A DNA stretch of 64,000 nucleotides from JBBSAT01 sp046351235 (GTDB lineage Bacteria; Myxococcota_A; Polyangia; Polyangiales; Sandaracinaceae): NCBI GenBank assembly GCA_046351235.1, contig JAXLYV010000012.1, forward strand, positions 104,257 through 168,256, given 5' to 3'. A program made the translations under genes and the position numbers. The notes beneath the pieces were generated by a model. That model saw only the letters and a program-made list of their open reading frames with translations. It ran no database searches and had not been told where the DNA came from. Positions 9,115-18,053 of this stretch are shown here, piece after piece (positions within the stretch are counted from its first letter, which is position 1; each line of letters starts with the position of its first letter).

Positions 9115-9507
9115 TCAGCAGCAGCCGCCTGCGGGCTCGCTGCTCCAGCACGCAGGGAGCTCCGTCGCTCGCCATCGCGCCTCGGCGGCGACGGGATCGT
9201 CGATGCGCTCGACGACGTGGAACGTGCCGCCCAGGTAGAGCCCACGCGTCTCGACGAGCACGCGGGGCGCGGCGCCGTCGTCGCGCCTCAGCACGACGAG
9301 CCGCGGCGAGGGTGCCTCCGGCGTCTCGAGCCGGACGACCACCTCGCGCGCCTCGCGGCTGATCACGAGCTGGACCCACTCGTCGTGATCGACGCGCTCG
9401 ATGGGCGCGTCGGCCCGCGCACGCAGCTCGTGCCGTGCGCGATAGCCGACCCGCCCTCCGAGGACGTAGCCGCCCTCGAGGAGCTGCCGCAGCTCGTCCT
9501 CGAACAT
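9115..9507 (-). CDS. Hypothetical protein, 130 aa, following envC
   Basis: A soluble-looking alpha/beta protein with no signal peptide or membrane segment. It has a basic N-terminal half, a strand-rich centre (WVQLVISREAREVVVRL, RLVVLRRDD) and a C-terminus with CysCys (PAGGCC). It starts 31 bases after envC on the same strand, so it may be the last gene of the ftsE-ftsX-envC transcription unit. I do not recognise a family. Confidence 0.55.
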   Translation of the reverse strand: MFEDELRQLLEGGYVLGGRVGYRARHELRARADAPIERVDHDEWVQLVISREAREVVVRLETPEAPSPRLVVLRRDDGAAPRVLVETRGLYLGGTFHVVERIDDPVAAEARWRATELPACWSSEPAGGCC

Positions 9508-9538
9508 GCGCGTGGGAGCCGCGCGCGGCGAGAAGGGT

Positions 9539-10531
9539 TCAGATCCCGAGCCAGGCGTGTGCGTCGAGGGCGCGCGTGCCGCGGCGGACCTGGAAGAAGA
9601 TCGCCGACGTGCCGACGCTGCCGACGCGACCCCCGCGGGTGACGTCGTCGCCGACCTGGACGTCGATCGCGCCGAGGCCGCCGTAGACGGTGAAATAGCT
9701 GCTGCCGTGATCGACGATCACGAGCGCGCCGTAGCCCGGGTGGCGATCGGCGTAGGCCACGCGGCCGGTCGCCGCCGCGCGCACCGTGGCGCCCCGCGTT
9801 CCGTCGAGCTCGAGGCCCGAGCCCTCTTCGCGGCTCGCATCGCGCATGCCCGTGGGCGCCGCGATCGGGAGCGCCAGCTCGCCGCGACGCAGCTCGAACG
9901 CGCTCCCGCCGACGGTCTCACCGGTGTCGGAGTAGCGGACGCCGAAGCCGTCGTCCGCATCGGCGCTCGGCACGGGCGTCGCGCCCGCGAGAGCGACGTC
10001 GAACGCGCCCAGCATCCCGCCCGCCTCGAGCAGCTGCGCCTTCTCGGTCTCGAGCGCCGAGGCCCGCGCCCGTGCCGAGGCGATCCGATCGGTCGCCGCG
10101 CGGGTCTCCTCGCGCAGCGCCGCTTCGCGCCGCTCGAGCTCGCGCATCTCGCCGACGTCGCGCTCGAGCATCCGCTCGAGCCGCTCGACGCGCGCCGCGT
10201 GCGAGAGCAACGCCTCGAGGCCCCCCGCGATCGGCAGCGTGCCCGCCCGCGTGAGGCGATAGAGCGAGCGCGTGCGCTCGGTGAGATGACGACGCCCCGT
10301 CTCGCGCGCCGTGCCGAGACCGCTCAGCTCGGCCTCGACGCGCGCGCCCTCGGCCTCGGCCTGCTCGACCTCGGAGAGCGCCTGCGCGATCTCCACGTCG
10401 ATCTGCGTCAGCCGCGTGATCGTGTCGACGGGCGCCGGCGCCACCCCCTGCCCGCGCGCGACCGACGCCGCCGGAAGGCACGCCAGCGCCGAAGCGATCA
10501 GGAGAGGTGCGATCGAGCGGAGTGCGCGCAT
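9539..10531 (-). CDS. envC: EnvC-like murein hydrolase activator with degenerate LytM domain
   Basis: The ATG at 10531 gives 330 aa with a signal peptide (residues 1-29). Residues about 35-190 form a long coiled coil (QIDVEIAQALSEVEQAEAEG, ERLERMLERDVGEMRELERR), followed by a C-terminal LytM/M23-like domain (about 225-330). The zinc-ligand motifs of active M23 peptidases are missing: the H-x-x-x-D, H-x-H and Y-G-H positions read LELD, FFQV and YGGL. That matches EnvC, which is not itself a hydrolase but activates septal amidases. It lies 16 bases after ftsX, the membrane partner that in Escherichia coli binds the EnvC coiled coil and triggers it. Function inferred from the module. Confidence 0.85.
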   Translation of the reverse strand: MRALRSIAPLLIASALACLPAASVARGQGVAPAPVDTITRLTQIDVEIAQALSEVEQAEAEGARVEAELSGLGTARETGRRHLTERTRSLYRLTRAGTLPIAGGLEALLSHAARVERLERMLERDVGEMRELERREAALREETRAATDRIASARARASALETEKAQLLEAGGMLGAFDVALAGATPVPSADADDGFGVRYSDTGETVGGSAFELRRGELALPIAAPTGMRDASREEGSGLELDGTRGATVRAAATGRVAYADRHPGYGALVIVDHGSSYFTVYGGLGAIDVQVGDDVTRGGRVGSVGTSAIFFQVRRGTRALDAHAWLGI

Positions 10532-10547
10532 GAGGAGCTCCGGAGCA

Positions 10548-11420
10548 TCAGACGGTGAGGTAACGGCGCAGCGAGACCGCGCTCCCGGCTGCGCCGACGA
10601 CGCCGCCGAGCAGCAGCACGCCGAGCGCCACGAGCGGCGGCATGAACGACGAGCGCACGCCCGCGATGGCCGAGAACACGCCATCCACGCGCTCGTGGAG
10701 GCCGAGATAGAGCGCGAAGAGCAGCCCCACGGCGAGCAGCGCCGAGACGAGCCCCTGCGCCGCACCTTCCACGATGAAGGGCCCGCGCACGAACGCGTCG
10801 CTCGCGCCGACGAGCTTCATCACCTCGATCTCCTTGCGGCGGCCGGTGACGGCGAGGCGGATCGTGCTGCCGACCACGAAGAGCACGGCGAGCAGCACGA
10901 GCGCCACGAGGCCGCTCGCGACGCTCCGACCCGCGACGACCAGAGACTCGAGCTGGTCGAACCAGCCGCGGTAGGTCTCCACGTCCTCGACGACCGAGAA
11001 GCCGCCGACGCGCTCGGCGATGCGCTCGGTCTGCGCGCCCGCCGCCAGCGTGACCTCGAGCGAGGCCGGGAAGGCCTCCGCCGGAAGCGCGGACAGGCCG
11101 CCGGAGCCGGCCGCGTCGGCGAGGAACTGCGAGCGCGCCTGCTCGGCGCTCACGTACTCGACGCCCGCGACCCCGGAGACGCCCTCGAGCGCCATGCGCA
11201 GCTGCGTCACGTCCGCCGGCGCGGCGCCGTCGCGCAGGAAGATCGTCATGCGCGCCGTCTCGCCCCATCGCTCGGCGACGCGGCCGAGGTTCTCCATCGC
11301 GACGAGCGTCGCGCCGAGACAGAAGAACGCGATCGTGAGGCTCAGGATCGCGACGAGGTGCAGGCGCGCCTCCTCGCGCATGCCGCGCCGCGCTCGCTTG
11401 ATGGCTTGTCCGAGGTCCAT
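10548..11420 (-). CDS. ftsX: Cell division ABC transporter permease FtsX
   Basis: This 290-aa protein has the FtsX layout: a cytoplasmic N-terminus, TM1 (about 22-42, HLVAILSLTIAFFCLGATLV), a large periplasmic loop with the FtsX extracellular fold (about 50-160), then three C-terminal membrane segments (about 175-280) containing the FtsX-type AVTGRRKEIEVMKLVGAS region. FtsX does not transport; it relays ATP hydrolysis by FtsE to EnvC outside the membrane to control septal peptidoglycan cleavage. ftsE ends 20 bases upstream and envC starts 16 bases downstream, so the full module is contiguous. Confidence 0.92.
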   Translation of the reverse strand: MDLGQAIKRARRGMREEARLHLVAILSLTIAFFCLGATLVAMENLGRVAERWGETARMTIFLRDGAAPADVTQLRMALEGVSGVAGVEYVSAEQARSQFLADAAGSGGLSALPAEAFPASLEVTLAAGAQTERIAERVGGFSVVEDVETYRGWFDQLESLVVAGRSVASGLVALVLLAVLFVVGSTIRLAVTGRRKEIEVMKLVGASDAFVRGPFIVEGAAQGLVSALLAVGLLFALYLGLHERVDGVFSAIAGVRSSFMPPLVALGVLLLGGVVGAAGSAVSLRRYLTV

Positions 11421-11440
11421 GGCTCTGTTCTCCGGGGGCC

Positions 11441-12340
11441 TCAGCGCGAACGCGCGAGGGAGAGGACGTTGTTGCGCGCGGGCTCGGCCTTCGCGGGCGC
11501 GTGCTCGTGTGAGGTCGCGCCGTAGTCGGAGGCGCGCGTGCTCGACCAGTCCTTGAGGCCCTTGCGCGCCTCCTTCACGTGGCCGTCGTCGATGTAGACG
11601 ATGCGGTGCGCGCGCTCTTCGAGCAGCGTGTGGTCGTGCGTCGCGAAGAGCACCGTGGTGCCCGTCGCGTGGATCTCTTCGAAGAGCGTGAGGATGTCGA
11701 GGGCGAGGTGCGGGTCGAGGTTGCCCGTCGGCTCGTCGGCGAGCAGGAGCGCCGGCTCGGTCACGATCGCGCGCGCCACGGCGACGCGCTGCTGCTCGCC
11801 GCCCGAGAGGTTGCCCGTCGTCTCTTCGCCGCGACCGGCGAGGCCCACGCGCTCGAGAGCCTCGCTCACGCGCGAGCGGATGAGGCGCCGCGACATGCCG
11901 AGGATCTCGAGGGCGATCGCCACGTTCTCGAAGACCGTCCAGTGCGGGATGACCTTGAAGTCCTGGAACACGATGCCGAGGTTGCGGCGCAGGTAGGGCA
12001 CCGAGTCGGCCGTGAGGCGCGAGATGTCGCGGCCCGAGAACAGGATGCGGCCCTCGTCCACCTGCTGCTTGCGGTAGACGAGATCGAGCAGCGTGCTCTT
12101 GCCCGCGCCGCTCGGCCCCGTGACGAACACGAACTCGCCACGCTCGACCGTGAGGTTCACGCCGCGGAGCGTGGGCTGGTCGGGCCGGTGGTACTTGTAG
12201 ACGTCCTCGAGCACGAGGATCGGCCGGTTCTGCACCGGCTCGCTGCGCCCGAGCCCGGCGCGGAAGAACGCGAAGGGTCGGTTCGATCCGGAGCTCTTGT
12301 TGCCGCCGAGCGCGCGTCCGCCGAGGTCGAAGAGGGCCAT
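11441..12340 (-). CDS. ftsE: Cell division ATP-binding protein FtsE (extended)
   Basis: The ABC ATPase has Walker A GPSGAGKST, Q-loop FQDFKVI, signature LSGGEQQR, Walker B LLLADEPTGNLD and H-loop FATHDH. The conserved FtsE core begins around residue 42 (ILVLEDVYKYH). The chosen ATG at 12340 gives 299 aa, about 75 longer than most FtsE. There is a roughly 40-residue Gly/Ser/Arg-rich N-terminal extension and a roughly 40-residue C-terminal tail after the HVKEARKGL region. A later start would remove part of the N-terminal extension, but the C-terminal tail is unavoidable. It pairs with ftsX 20 bases downstream. Confidence 0.92.
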   Translation of the reverse strand: MALFDLGGRALGGNKSSGSNRPFAFFRAGLGRSEPVQNRPILVLEDVYKYHRPDQPTLRGVNLTVERGEFVFVTGPSGAGKSTLLDLVYRKQQVDEGRILFSGRDISRLTADSVPYLRRNLGIVFQDFKVIPHWTVFENVAIALEILGMSRRLIRSRVSEALERVGLAGRGEETTGNLSGGEQQRVAVARAIVTEPALLLADEPTGNLDPHLALDILTLFEEIHATGTTVLFATHDHTLLEERAHRIVYIDDGHVKEARKGLKDWSSTRASDYGATSHEHAPAKAEPARNNVLSLARSR

Positions 12341-12497
12341 ATGCCCTCGCGGGTAACAGACGCGCGCGCAACCGGGCAAGAAAGCGGCAGGTCGACGCAG
12401 GCGCCGATCCGTTCTCTGCAAGGAGTGCTCGCCCCGGAGGACCCGGACGGGAGCGGGCGAAGCTCGCGGACGGAAGGGTCCGGAGCGGGCGAGCCGA

Positions 12498-12899
12498 TCA
12501 GACCAGCGCGTACGAGAGATCGTAGAAGTGCGCCCCGCCCGGCTCGATGCGGATCTGCATGGTGCCCGAGAGGCCGGCGAGCGCGCCGGTGCCCGAGCCG
12601 GGCACCACCTCGATGCGTAGCGAGGGCCCCGCAGGGCCCATCGTCGCGAGGTGCACGAGCGCGAAGGATCCTGCGCGTCCCTCGAGCGAGCCCGTGACGC
12701 GCTCGACGGCGACGTACGCGCGGGCCTTCGGATCGGGCGTCGTGACCGAGGTCATGAAGACCTCGCTCGTCGCCTCGAGCGGGCCGGTGAAGCGCTTGTC
12801 GAAGCGCGCGCGGCCGAGCTTCACGCCATCGACGTCGGAGAAAGGCGGCTCCGCCGTCATCTTCACTTCGAACGCACCCGAGACCGTCTTCGTCGTCAT
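12498..12899 (-). CDS. DUF3224 family protein
   Basis: The ATG at 12899 (MTTKTVSG) gives 133 aa, the usual DUF3224 length; an ATG 51 bases upstream adds a Pro/Lys-rich extension not seen in the family. Family features visible are FEVKMTAEPPF near the start, FTGPLEATSEVFM, YVAVERVTGSLEGRAGSF and VVPGSGTGALAGLSGTMQIR before the final YDLSY strand. The fold is a small allene-oxide-cyclase-like barrel; no reaction is established. A gap of 157 bases separates it from ftsE, so it is probably a separate unit. Confidence 0.85.
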   Translation of the reverse strand: MTTKTVSGAFEVKMTAEPPFSDVDGVKLGRARFDKRFTGPLEATSEVFMTSVTTPDPKARAYVAVERVTGSLEGRAGSFALVHLATMGPAGPSLRIEVVPGSGTGALAGLSGTMQIRIEPGGAHFYDLSYALV

Positions 12900-13019
12900 G
12901 GGACGCGTCTTACCCGCGCCCTCGGGAGGCGTCTTGGACGAACCCGACAACCGCGCGTCGCCCTTCCCGATCGGCGGCGCGCGCGCCTATCATCGCCTCC
13001 CACCACCACGGGGGCCCCG

Positions 13020-14567
13020 ATGAGCCTGAATCTAGCGACGATCCTTCGAGAGAGCGCCAAGCGACACCCCGAGAAGCCCGCGATCATCCTCGGCGACACG
13101 ACCCTGCCCTACGCGATGCTCGATGGCTTCGCGCGGCGCTTCGCCGGCGCGCTGAAGGGGCTCGGCGTCCGGCCCGGCCAGCACGTCGCCCTGATGCTGC
13201 CGAACGTGCCGCACTTCACGATCGCGTACTTCGGCGGGCACTACGCCGCGACGCCGATCGTGCCGCTGAACGTGCTCCTCACCGCCGACGAGATCGCCTA
13301 CCACCTCACCGACTCGGACGCGGTCGCGCTCGTGGTCTGGGAGCAGTTCCTGCCGCAGGCGCAGGCGGCGTTCGGGCGCGTCGAGACGTGCAAGCACCTC
13401 ATCGTGTGCAAGGCCGACCGCAGCGACGTGAGCGCCCCCGACGGCGCGAAGAACTTCACCGCGCTCGTCGCCACGGCGACGCCCGTGGAGGAAGTGCCAG
13501 CGACGAGCGCGGAGGACACGGCCGTGATCCTCTACACGTCCGGCACCACCGGCCGGCCGAAGGGCGCCGAGCTCACGCACTTCAACCTCTTCTTCAACAG
13601 CTACTTCGTCCGCACTTCGCTCATGCCGATGCTGCCGACGGATGCCGCGCTCGCCACGCTGCCGCTCTTCCATTCGTTCGGACAGACCGTCATCCAGAAC
13701 GCGCTGCTCGGCGCGGGCGGCACGCTGGTGCTCTTGCCGCGCTTCGACCCCGAGAGCGCGTTCGGCCTGATGCACAAGCACAAGGTCACGATCTTCGCCG
13801 GCGTGCCGACGATGTACTTCGCGCTCCTGCACTTCCCGGGCGCCGACAAGTACGACCTCAAGGCGCTCCGCTACTGCGCGAGCGGCGGCGCCGCGATGCC
13901 CGTCGAGGTGATGAGCGCCTTCGACAAGAAGTACGGCGTGAACATCATCGAGGGCTACGGCCTGAGCGAGACCTCGCCCGTCGCGAGCTTCAACACGCTC
14001 GATGCGCCGAAGAAGCCCGGCTCGATCGGCCGCCCGATCTGGGGCATCGAGTTCAAGCTCACCGACGAGCAGGGCCGCACCATCGATGGCGCGGGGATCC
14101 CCGGCGAGATCTGCATTCGCGGTCACAACATCATGAAGGGCTACTACAAGAAGCCCGAGGCGAACGCCGAGTCGATCAAGGACGGCTGGTTCACGACCGG
14201 CGACGTCGCGCAGCGGGACGAGGAGGGCTACTACTTCATCGTCGATCGCAAGAAGGACATGATCATCCGCGGCGGGTTCAACGTGTACCCGCGCGAGATC
14301 GAGGAGGTCCTCTACGCGCATCCGGCGGTGGCCGAGGCGGCGGTGCTCGGCATGCCGCACGAGAGCCACGGAGAAGAGGTGCGCGCCGTGATCGCGCTCA
14401 AGCCCGGACAGACGGTGACGGCCGAGGAGATCATCGCGTACTGCAAGGAGCGCCTCGCGGCCTACAAGTACCCGCGCGTCGTGGACTTCATGCCCTCGTT
14501 GCCGAAGACGGCGACCGGCAAGATCCTGAAGCGCGAGATCAAGGCGATGTCCACGCCGAAGGCGTAG
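13020..14567 (+). CDS. Long-chain fatty acid-CoA ligase / acyl-CoA synthetase (FadD-like)
   Basis: A 515-aa member of the AMP-forming (ANL) superfamily. Motifs in order: P-loop ILYTSGTTGRPKGAELTH (about 160-180), VPTMY, EGYGLSETSP, TTGDVAQRDEEGYYFIVDRK (A7/A8 hinge) and the catalytic lysine in PKTATGKILKREI at the C-terminus. The order and spacing are those of acyl-CoA synthetases, which activate a carboxylic acid with ATP and CoA. Chain length cannot be read from sequence; the closest general resemblance is to long-chain ligases. The kinase gene begins seven bases after the stop, so the two may be co-transcribed. Confidence 0.88.
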   Translation: MSLNLATILRESAKRHPEKPAIILGDTTLPYAMLDGFARRFAGALKGLGVRPGQHVALMLPNVPHFTIAYFGGHYAATPIVPLNVLLTADEIAYHLTDSDAVALVVWEQFLPQAQAAFGRVETCKHLIVCKADRSDVSAPDGAKNFTALVATATPVEEVPATSAEDTAVILYTSGTTGRPKGAELTHFNLFFNSYFVRTSLMPMLPTDAALATLPLFHSFGQTVIQNALLGAGGTLVLLPRFDPESAFGLMHKHKVTIFAGVPTMYFALLHFPGADKYDLKALRYCASGGAAMPVEVMSAFDKKYGVNIIEGYGLSETSPVASFNTLDAPKKPGSIGRPIWGIEFKLTDEQGRTIDGAGIPGEICIRGHNIMKGYYKKPEANAESIKDGWFTTGDVAQRDEEGYYFIVDRKKDMIIRGGFNVYPREIEEVLYAHPAVAEAAVLGMPHESHGEEVRAVIALKPGQTVTAEEIIAYCKERLAAYKYPRVVDFMPSLPKTATGKILKREIKAMSTPKA

Positions 14568-14574
14568 GCCCCGC

Positions 14575-17500
14575 GTGGCCTCGGGCTCCGACACCGAGAA
14601 GGACGCCACCACCGACCCTGCCCTCGCGCGCACGCTCGCGAGCGGCGAGGGCGCCGGGTCGGGCGAGCGCGCGCCGATCCCGAGCACGAACACGCCCGAG
14701 ACCGATCTGCGCACGACCGATCCCGCGCTCGCGCCGACGATGATGCCGGGCGCGCACACGAGCCTGCCCGGGCGCGCGGGCACCACGCTGACGAGCGAGC
14801 ACCCGGGCCGCTACGTGCGCGCCGCCGAGCTCGGGCGCGGGGGCATGGGCCGCGTGCTCGTGGTGAAGGACACGCACCTCGGCCGCGAGGTCGCGCTCAA
14901 GGAGCTGCTCGAGCAGGGCCCGCCGGGCCAAGACGCGATGAGCGTCGGCTCGGCCGCGCGCTTCCTGCGCGAAGCGCGCATCACCGGACAGCTCGAGCAC
15001 CCCGGGATCGTCCCCGTGCACGAGCTCGGGCAGCGCCCCGACGGAACCATCTACTACACGATGAAGCGCATCCGCGGCCGCTCGCTCGCGAGCGTGCTGA
15101 AGGAGAAGCACACGCTCGCCGAGCGGCTCACGCTGCTCGGCGTGTTCCGCGCGGTCTGCGAGGCCGTCGCGTACGCGCACAGCGAGGGCGTGGTCCATCG
15201 CGATCTCAAGCCCGACAACGTCATGGTCGGCGAGTTCGGCGACACGCTCGTCGTCGACTGGGGCCTCGCGAAGGTGCGCGGCGAGGCCGAGATCCCCGGC
15301 GCCGCCTCGGTCTCGGGGCAGAGTGGTCGCACGAGCGCGCACGACGACCTCGCGCGCACGGTCGACGGCCACGCGATCGGGACGCCGGCGTACATGAGCC
15401 CGGAGCAAGCGCGCGGCGAGCTCTCGTCGATCGACGAGCGCGCCGACGTGTGGGGCCTCGGCGCGATCCTCTTCGAGCTGCTCGCGGGGCGGCCACCCTA
15501 CGTAGGCACGAGCGCGCTCGACGTGCTCTCGAAGGTGCTCGACGATCCACCGCCGCGCGTGCGCGCCGTGCTGCCCGACGCACCGCCCGAGCTCGCCGCG
15601 ATCGTGGACCGCGCGCTCATGCGCGACCCCTCGTCGCGCTATCCGAACGCCGGCGAGGTGGCCAAGGAGATCCGCGCCTACCTCGATGGGCGCACCGTCG
15701 GCGCCTACGAGTACTCCGCGTGGGAGCTCGCCGCGCGCTTCGTGCGGAGGCACCGGGCGGCGTCGATCGCCGGCGTCAGCATCGTGCTCTCGATCGTCGT
15801 CGCTTCGGCGCTGGTGTACCGGAGCCTGCTCGACGAGTCCCGCGCGAGGACCCTCGCCGAGACGGCACGCGACGAGGCGATGCGCGAGCGGAGCGTCGCC
15901 GAGGACAGCATGCACGAGGCCGAGAGCGCGCTCGCCGACGCGCTGCTCGAGCGAGCCGAGCGGGCGCTCGCCACCGGCGATGCGAGCGGCGCCGCGGTGT
16001 TCGCCGCCGGCGTGCTCGTGCGCGACTCGGGCGCGGCCATGCACGCGCCCCCCGAGCGCCGCGTCCGCGCGCTCACGCTCTACGTGGAGGCGGACGCGCG
16101 GCGTCGATACGTGTTCGAGCGCTTCGTGGCCGGCGCGCACGTGCGCAGCACGCTCTCGGACGACGGGCGCTTCGTGGTGATCCCGACCGAGACGGCGACC
16201 CGCATCGTGGATCTCGTCACCGGCGACGAGCGGCGCATCGATCTGCACGCGACGCGGGTACGCGCGGCGACGGCCGCCGGGATCGCCGTGGTCGCGGGCA
16301 CGACGCCGGGCCTCTACGACCTCGAGGACGGTCACCTCGTGCGCGAGACGCCGGCGCCGATGGGCGCCTCGACGAGCGAGGAGGGGATCCTCGTGAGCAC
16401 CTCCGATGGGACGGTGATCGCGCTCTCGCCCGACGGGACGAGCGAGCTCGCGCGCTGGCAGAGCGATCTGCGCGGACAGGTGCGCGCCGCATGGACGAGC
16501 CCCGGCCGGGCCGTGGCCGTCGTCTCCACCGAGTCGACCGAGCTCGAGCTCTGGCGCTGGCCGCACGCAGGCCCCCCCGAGCGCGTGACGTTGCGCGCGC
16601 TTCCCTACGTCGTCGCGTTCTCTCCGCGCGGATCGCACCTGGCGGTCCTGGCGAGCGACTTCGTGGGCGTGGCCGATCGCGGCGCGGAAGACTGGCCGAG
16701 CCCGCTGCCGATCGCAGAGCTGCCGACGAGCACCTGGCCGACCGCGATGACGTGGATCGACGACGCGACGCTCGCGCTCTACGAGAACGGCGACCGCCTC
16801 GCGCTCCGCGACGCGAGCGACGGCCACGCGCTCGACGTGGTCCACTTCCCGGGCGCGAACGGCGGGCGCATCGAGGCGGCCGGCGAGCACCTCGTCTTCT
16901 TCCCCGGCGAGTCGCGCACGAGCCTCGACGAGGCGACGGTCATGCGCGCGGTCTCGGGCGTCGGGCGCGTCACCGTGCAGCTGCCGGCCGGCGTGCGCGA
17001 CGTGCAGCTCGACCCGGCGCGCCACCGCGTCGTCGCGGCCACCTTGCGCGCGGTCTACGGGATCCCGCTCCTCGCCTCCGGGCGGCTCGGCGCTCCGACG
17101 GTCGTGGCCGAGCTGCCCGCCGAGCTCGGGATCGTCGAGCACGCGCGCGTCGCCTCGGACGGGGCGGTCGTGGTGCTCACGCTGCGCGGCGGGCTCGTGG
17201 TCGTCGAGCCGGACGGCACGCTCGTGCGCGTCGCGGAGCCCTCGACCGACTACGGCCTGGTGATCGGCCTGCGCGGCCTGGCGATCTCGCCGGACGGGCA
17301 GACGATCTTCTGGGGCGGGCCGACCGAAGGCGTGCTGCGGCGCTGGTCGCGCGCCGAGCACGCCGAGCAGGCACCGTTCACGATCCCCGACGCGCCCGTG
17401 CAGTCGCTGGCCGTCTCGCCCGACGGCGCGCAGCTCGCGGTCGGTGGCCACGACGGCTCGCTCGGCCTCGTGCGCATCCACGATGGGACGATCGAGCACG

Positions 17501-17958
17501 CCGTGACCCGCGTCGATGCCGCCGTGTCCGACGTCGCATTCTCCCCCGACGGCGCTCACCTCGTGGCGGTGGACGCGAGCGGCCGCGTGCGCTCGATCGA
17601 TCCGGTGACCGGGCGCGTCGAGCGCGAAGCCCAAGCGCTCCACCGCTTCGTGAACGGCGTGTCTTGGTCGCGCGACGGGCGCTGGATCGTGTGCGCCTCC
17701 GACGAGCCGAGCGTGCACGTGCTCTCGGCGGTCGACCTCTCGCCGGCGCGGATCCTGCGCCCGTCGACGGCGCCGATCGCGGCCTCCTTCGCCCCCGACT
17801 CCGCGCACCTCGTTCTTCACGAAGGGCGCGAAGTGGAGGTGCTCGATCTGCGCATGACCATGAGCGAGCCGAGCCCCGCCGAGCTCTTGCGCCAGGCCGA
17901 GGAGCGCGCCGGCGTGCACCTCGACGAGCTGGCGCTCGTGCGGCGCGACGGTCCCTGA
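14575..17958 (+). CDS. Transmembrane Ser/Thr protein kinase with C-terminal beta-propeller
   Basis: 1,127 aa from a GTG start. An Ala/Thr-rich leader (1-78) precedes a Hanks-type kinase domain (about 79-345) with GRGGMGRV (glycine loop), VALKEL (ATP lysine), HRDLKPDN (catalytic loop), DWG in place of DFG, and GTPAYMSPEQARG (activation segment end). All catalytic residues are present. One membrane span lies near 395-418, followed by a short coiled coil (430-470) and about 650 residues of WD40/YVTN-like repeats (FSPRGSHLAVLA, AISPDGQTIFWGG, VSPDGAQLAVGG, FSPDGAHLVAVD). The span places the propeller outside and the kinase inside. This suggests a receptor kinase, or a scaffold if the topology is reversed. 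Targets unknown. Confidence 0.88.
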   Translation: MASGSDTEKDATTDPALARTLASGEGAGSGERAPIPSTNTPETDLRTTDPALAPTMMPGAHTSLPGRAGTTLTSEHPGRYVRAAELGRGGMGRVLVVKDTHLGREVALKELLEQGPPGQDAMSVGSAARFLREARITGQLEHPGIVPVHELGQRPDGTIYYTMKRIRGRSLASVLKEKHTLAERLTLLGVFRAVCEAVAYAHSEGVVHRDLKPDNVMVGEFGDTLVVDWGLAKVRGEAEIPGAASVSGQSGRTSAHDDLARTVDGHAIGTPAYMSPEQARGELSSIDERADVWGLGAILFELLAGRPPYVGTSALDVLSKVLDDPPPRVRAVLPDAPPELAAIVDRALMRDPSSRYPNAGEVAKEIRAYLDGRTVGAYEYSAWELAARFVRRHRAASIAGVSIVLSIVVASALVYRSLLDESRARTLAETARDEAMRERSVAEDSMHEAESALADALLERAERALATGDASGAAVFAAGVLVRDSGAAMHAPPERRVRALTLYVEADARRRYVFERFVAGAHVRSTLSDDGRFVVIPTETATRIVDLVTGDERRIDLHATRVRAATAAGIAVVAGTTPGLYDLEDGHLVRETPAPMGASTSEEGILVSTSDGTVIALSPDGTSELARWQSDLRGQVRAAWTSPGRAVAVVSTESTELELWRWPHAGPPERVTLRALPYVVAFSPRGSHLAVLASDFVGVADRGAEDWPSPLPIAELPTSTWPTAMTWIDDATLALYENGDRLALRDASDGHALDVVHFPGANGGRIEAAGEHLVFFPGESRTSLDEATVMRAVSGVGRVTVQLPAGVRDVQLDPARHRVVAATLRAVYGIPLLASGRLGAPTVVAELPAELGIVEHARVASDGAVVVLTLRGGLVVVEPDGTLVRVAEPSTDYGLVIGLRGLAISPDGQTIFWGGPTEGVLRRWSRAEHAEQAPFTIPDAPVQSLAVSPDGAQLAVGGHDGSLGLVRIHDGTIEHAVTRVDAAVSDVAFSPDGAHLVAVDASGRVRSIDPVTGRVEREAQALHRFVNGVSWSRDGRWIVCASDEPSVHVLSAVDLSPARILRPSTAPIAASFAPDSAHLVLHEGREVEVLDLRMTMSEPSPAELLRQAEERAGVHLDELALVRRDGP

Positions 17959-18053
17959 GGCCGGCCGGCGCTGGCCGCCGACGCGCTCCACGATGGCGTT
18001 CCGCGGCGCGAGAGTCGCGCGCGACGCTCTCGCGGACGTGCTAACCGTCCGAC

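Noticed and set aside
12341..12497. GGACCC/GGGTCC dyad between ftsE and the DUF3224 gene as a terminator
   Set aside because: The arms are short, separated by about 30 bases, and imperfect alternatives abound in such GC-rich DNA.
13020..14567. Acyl-CoA ligase as part of a natural product pathway
   Set aside because: The neighbours are a kinase and a DUF3224 protein, with no carrier protein, ketosynthase or condensation domain, so a general fatty acid ligase is more likely.
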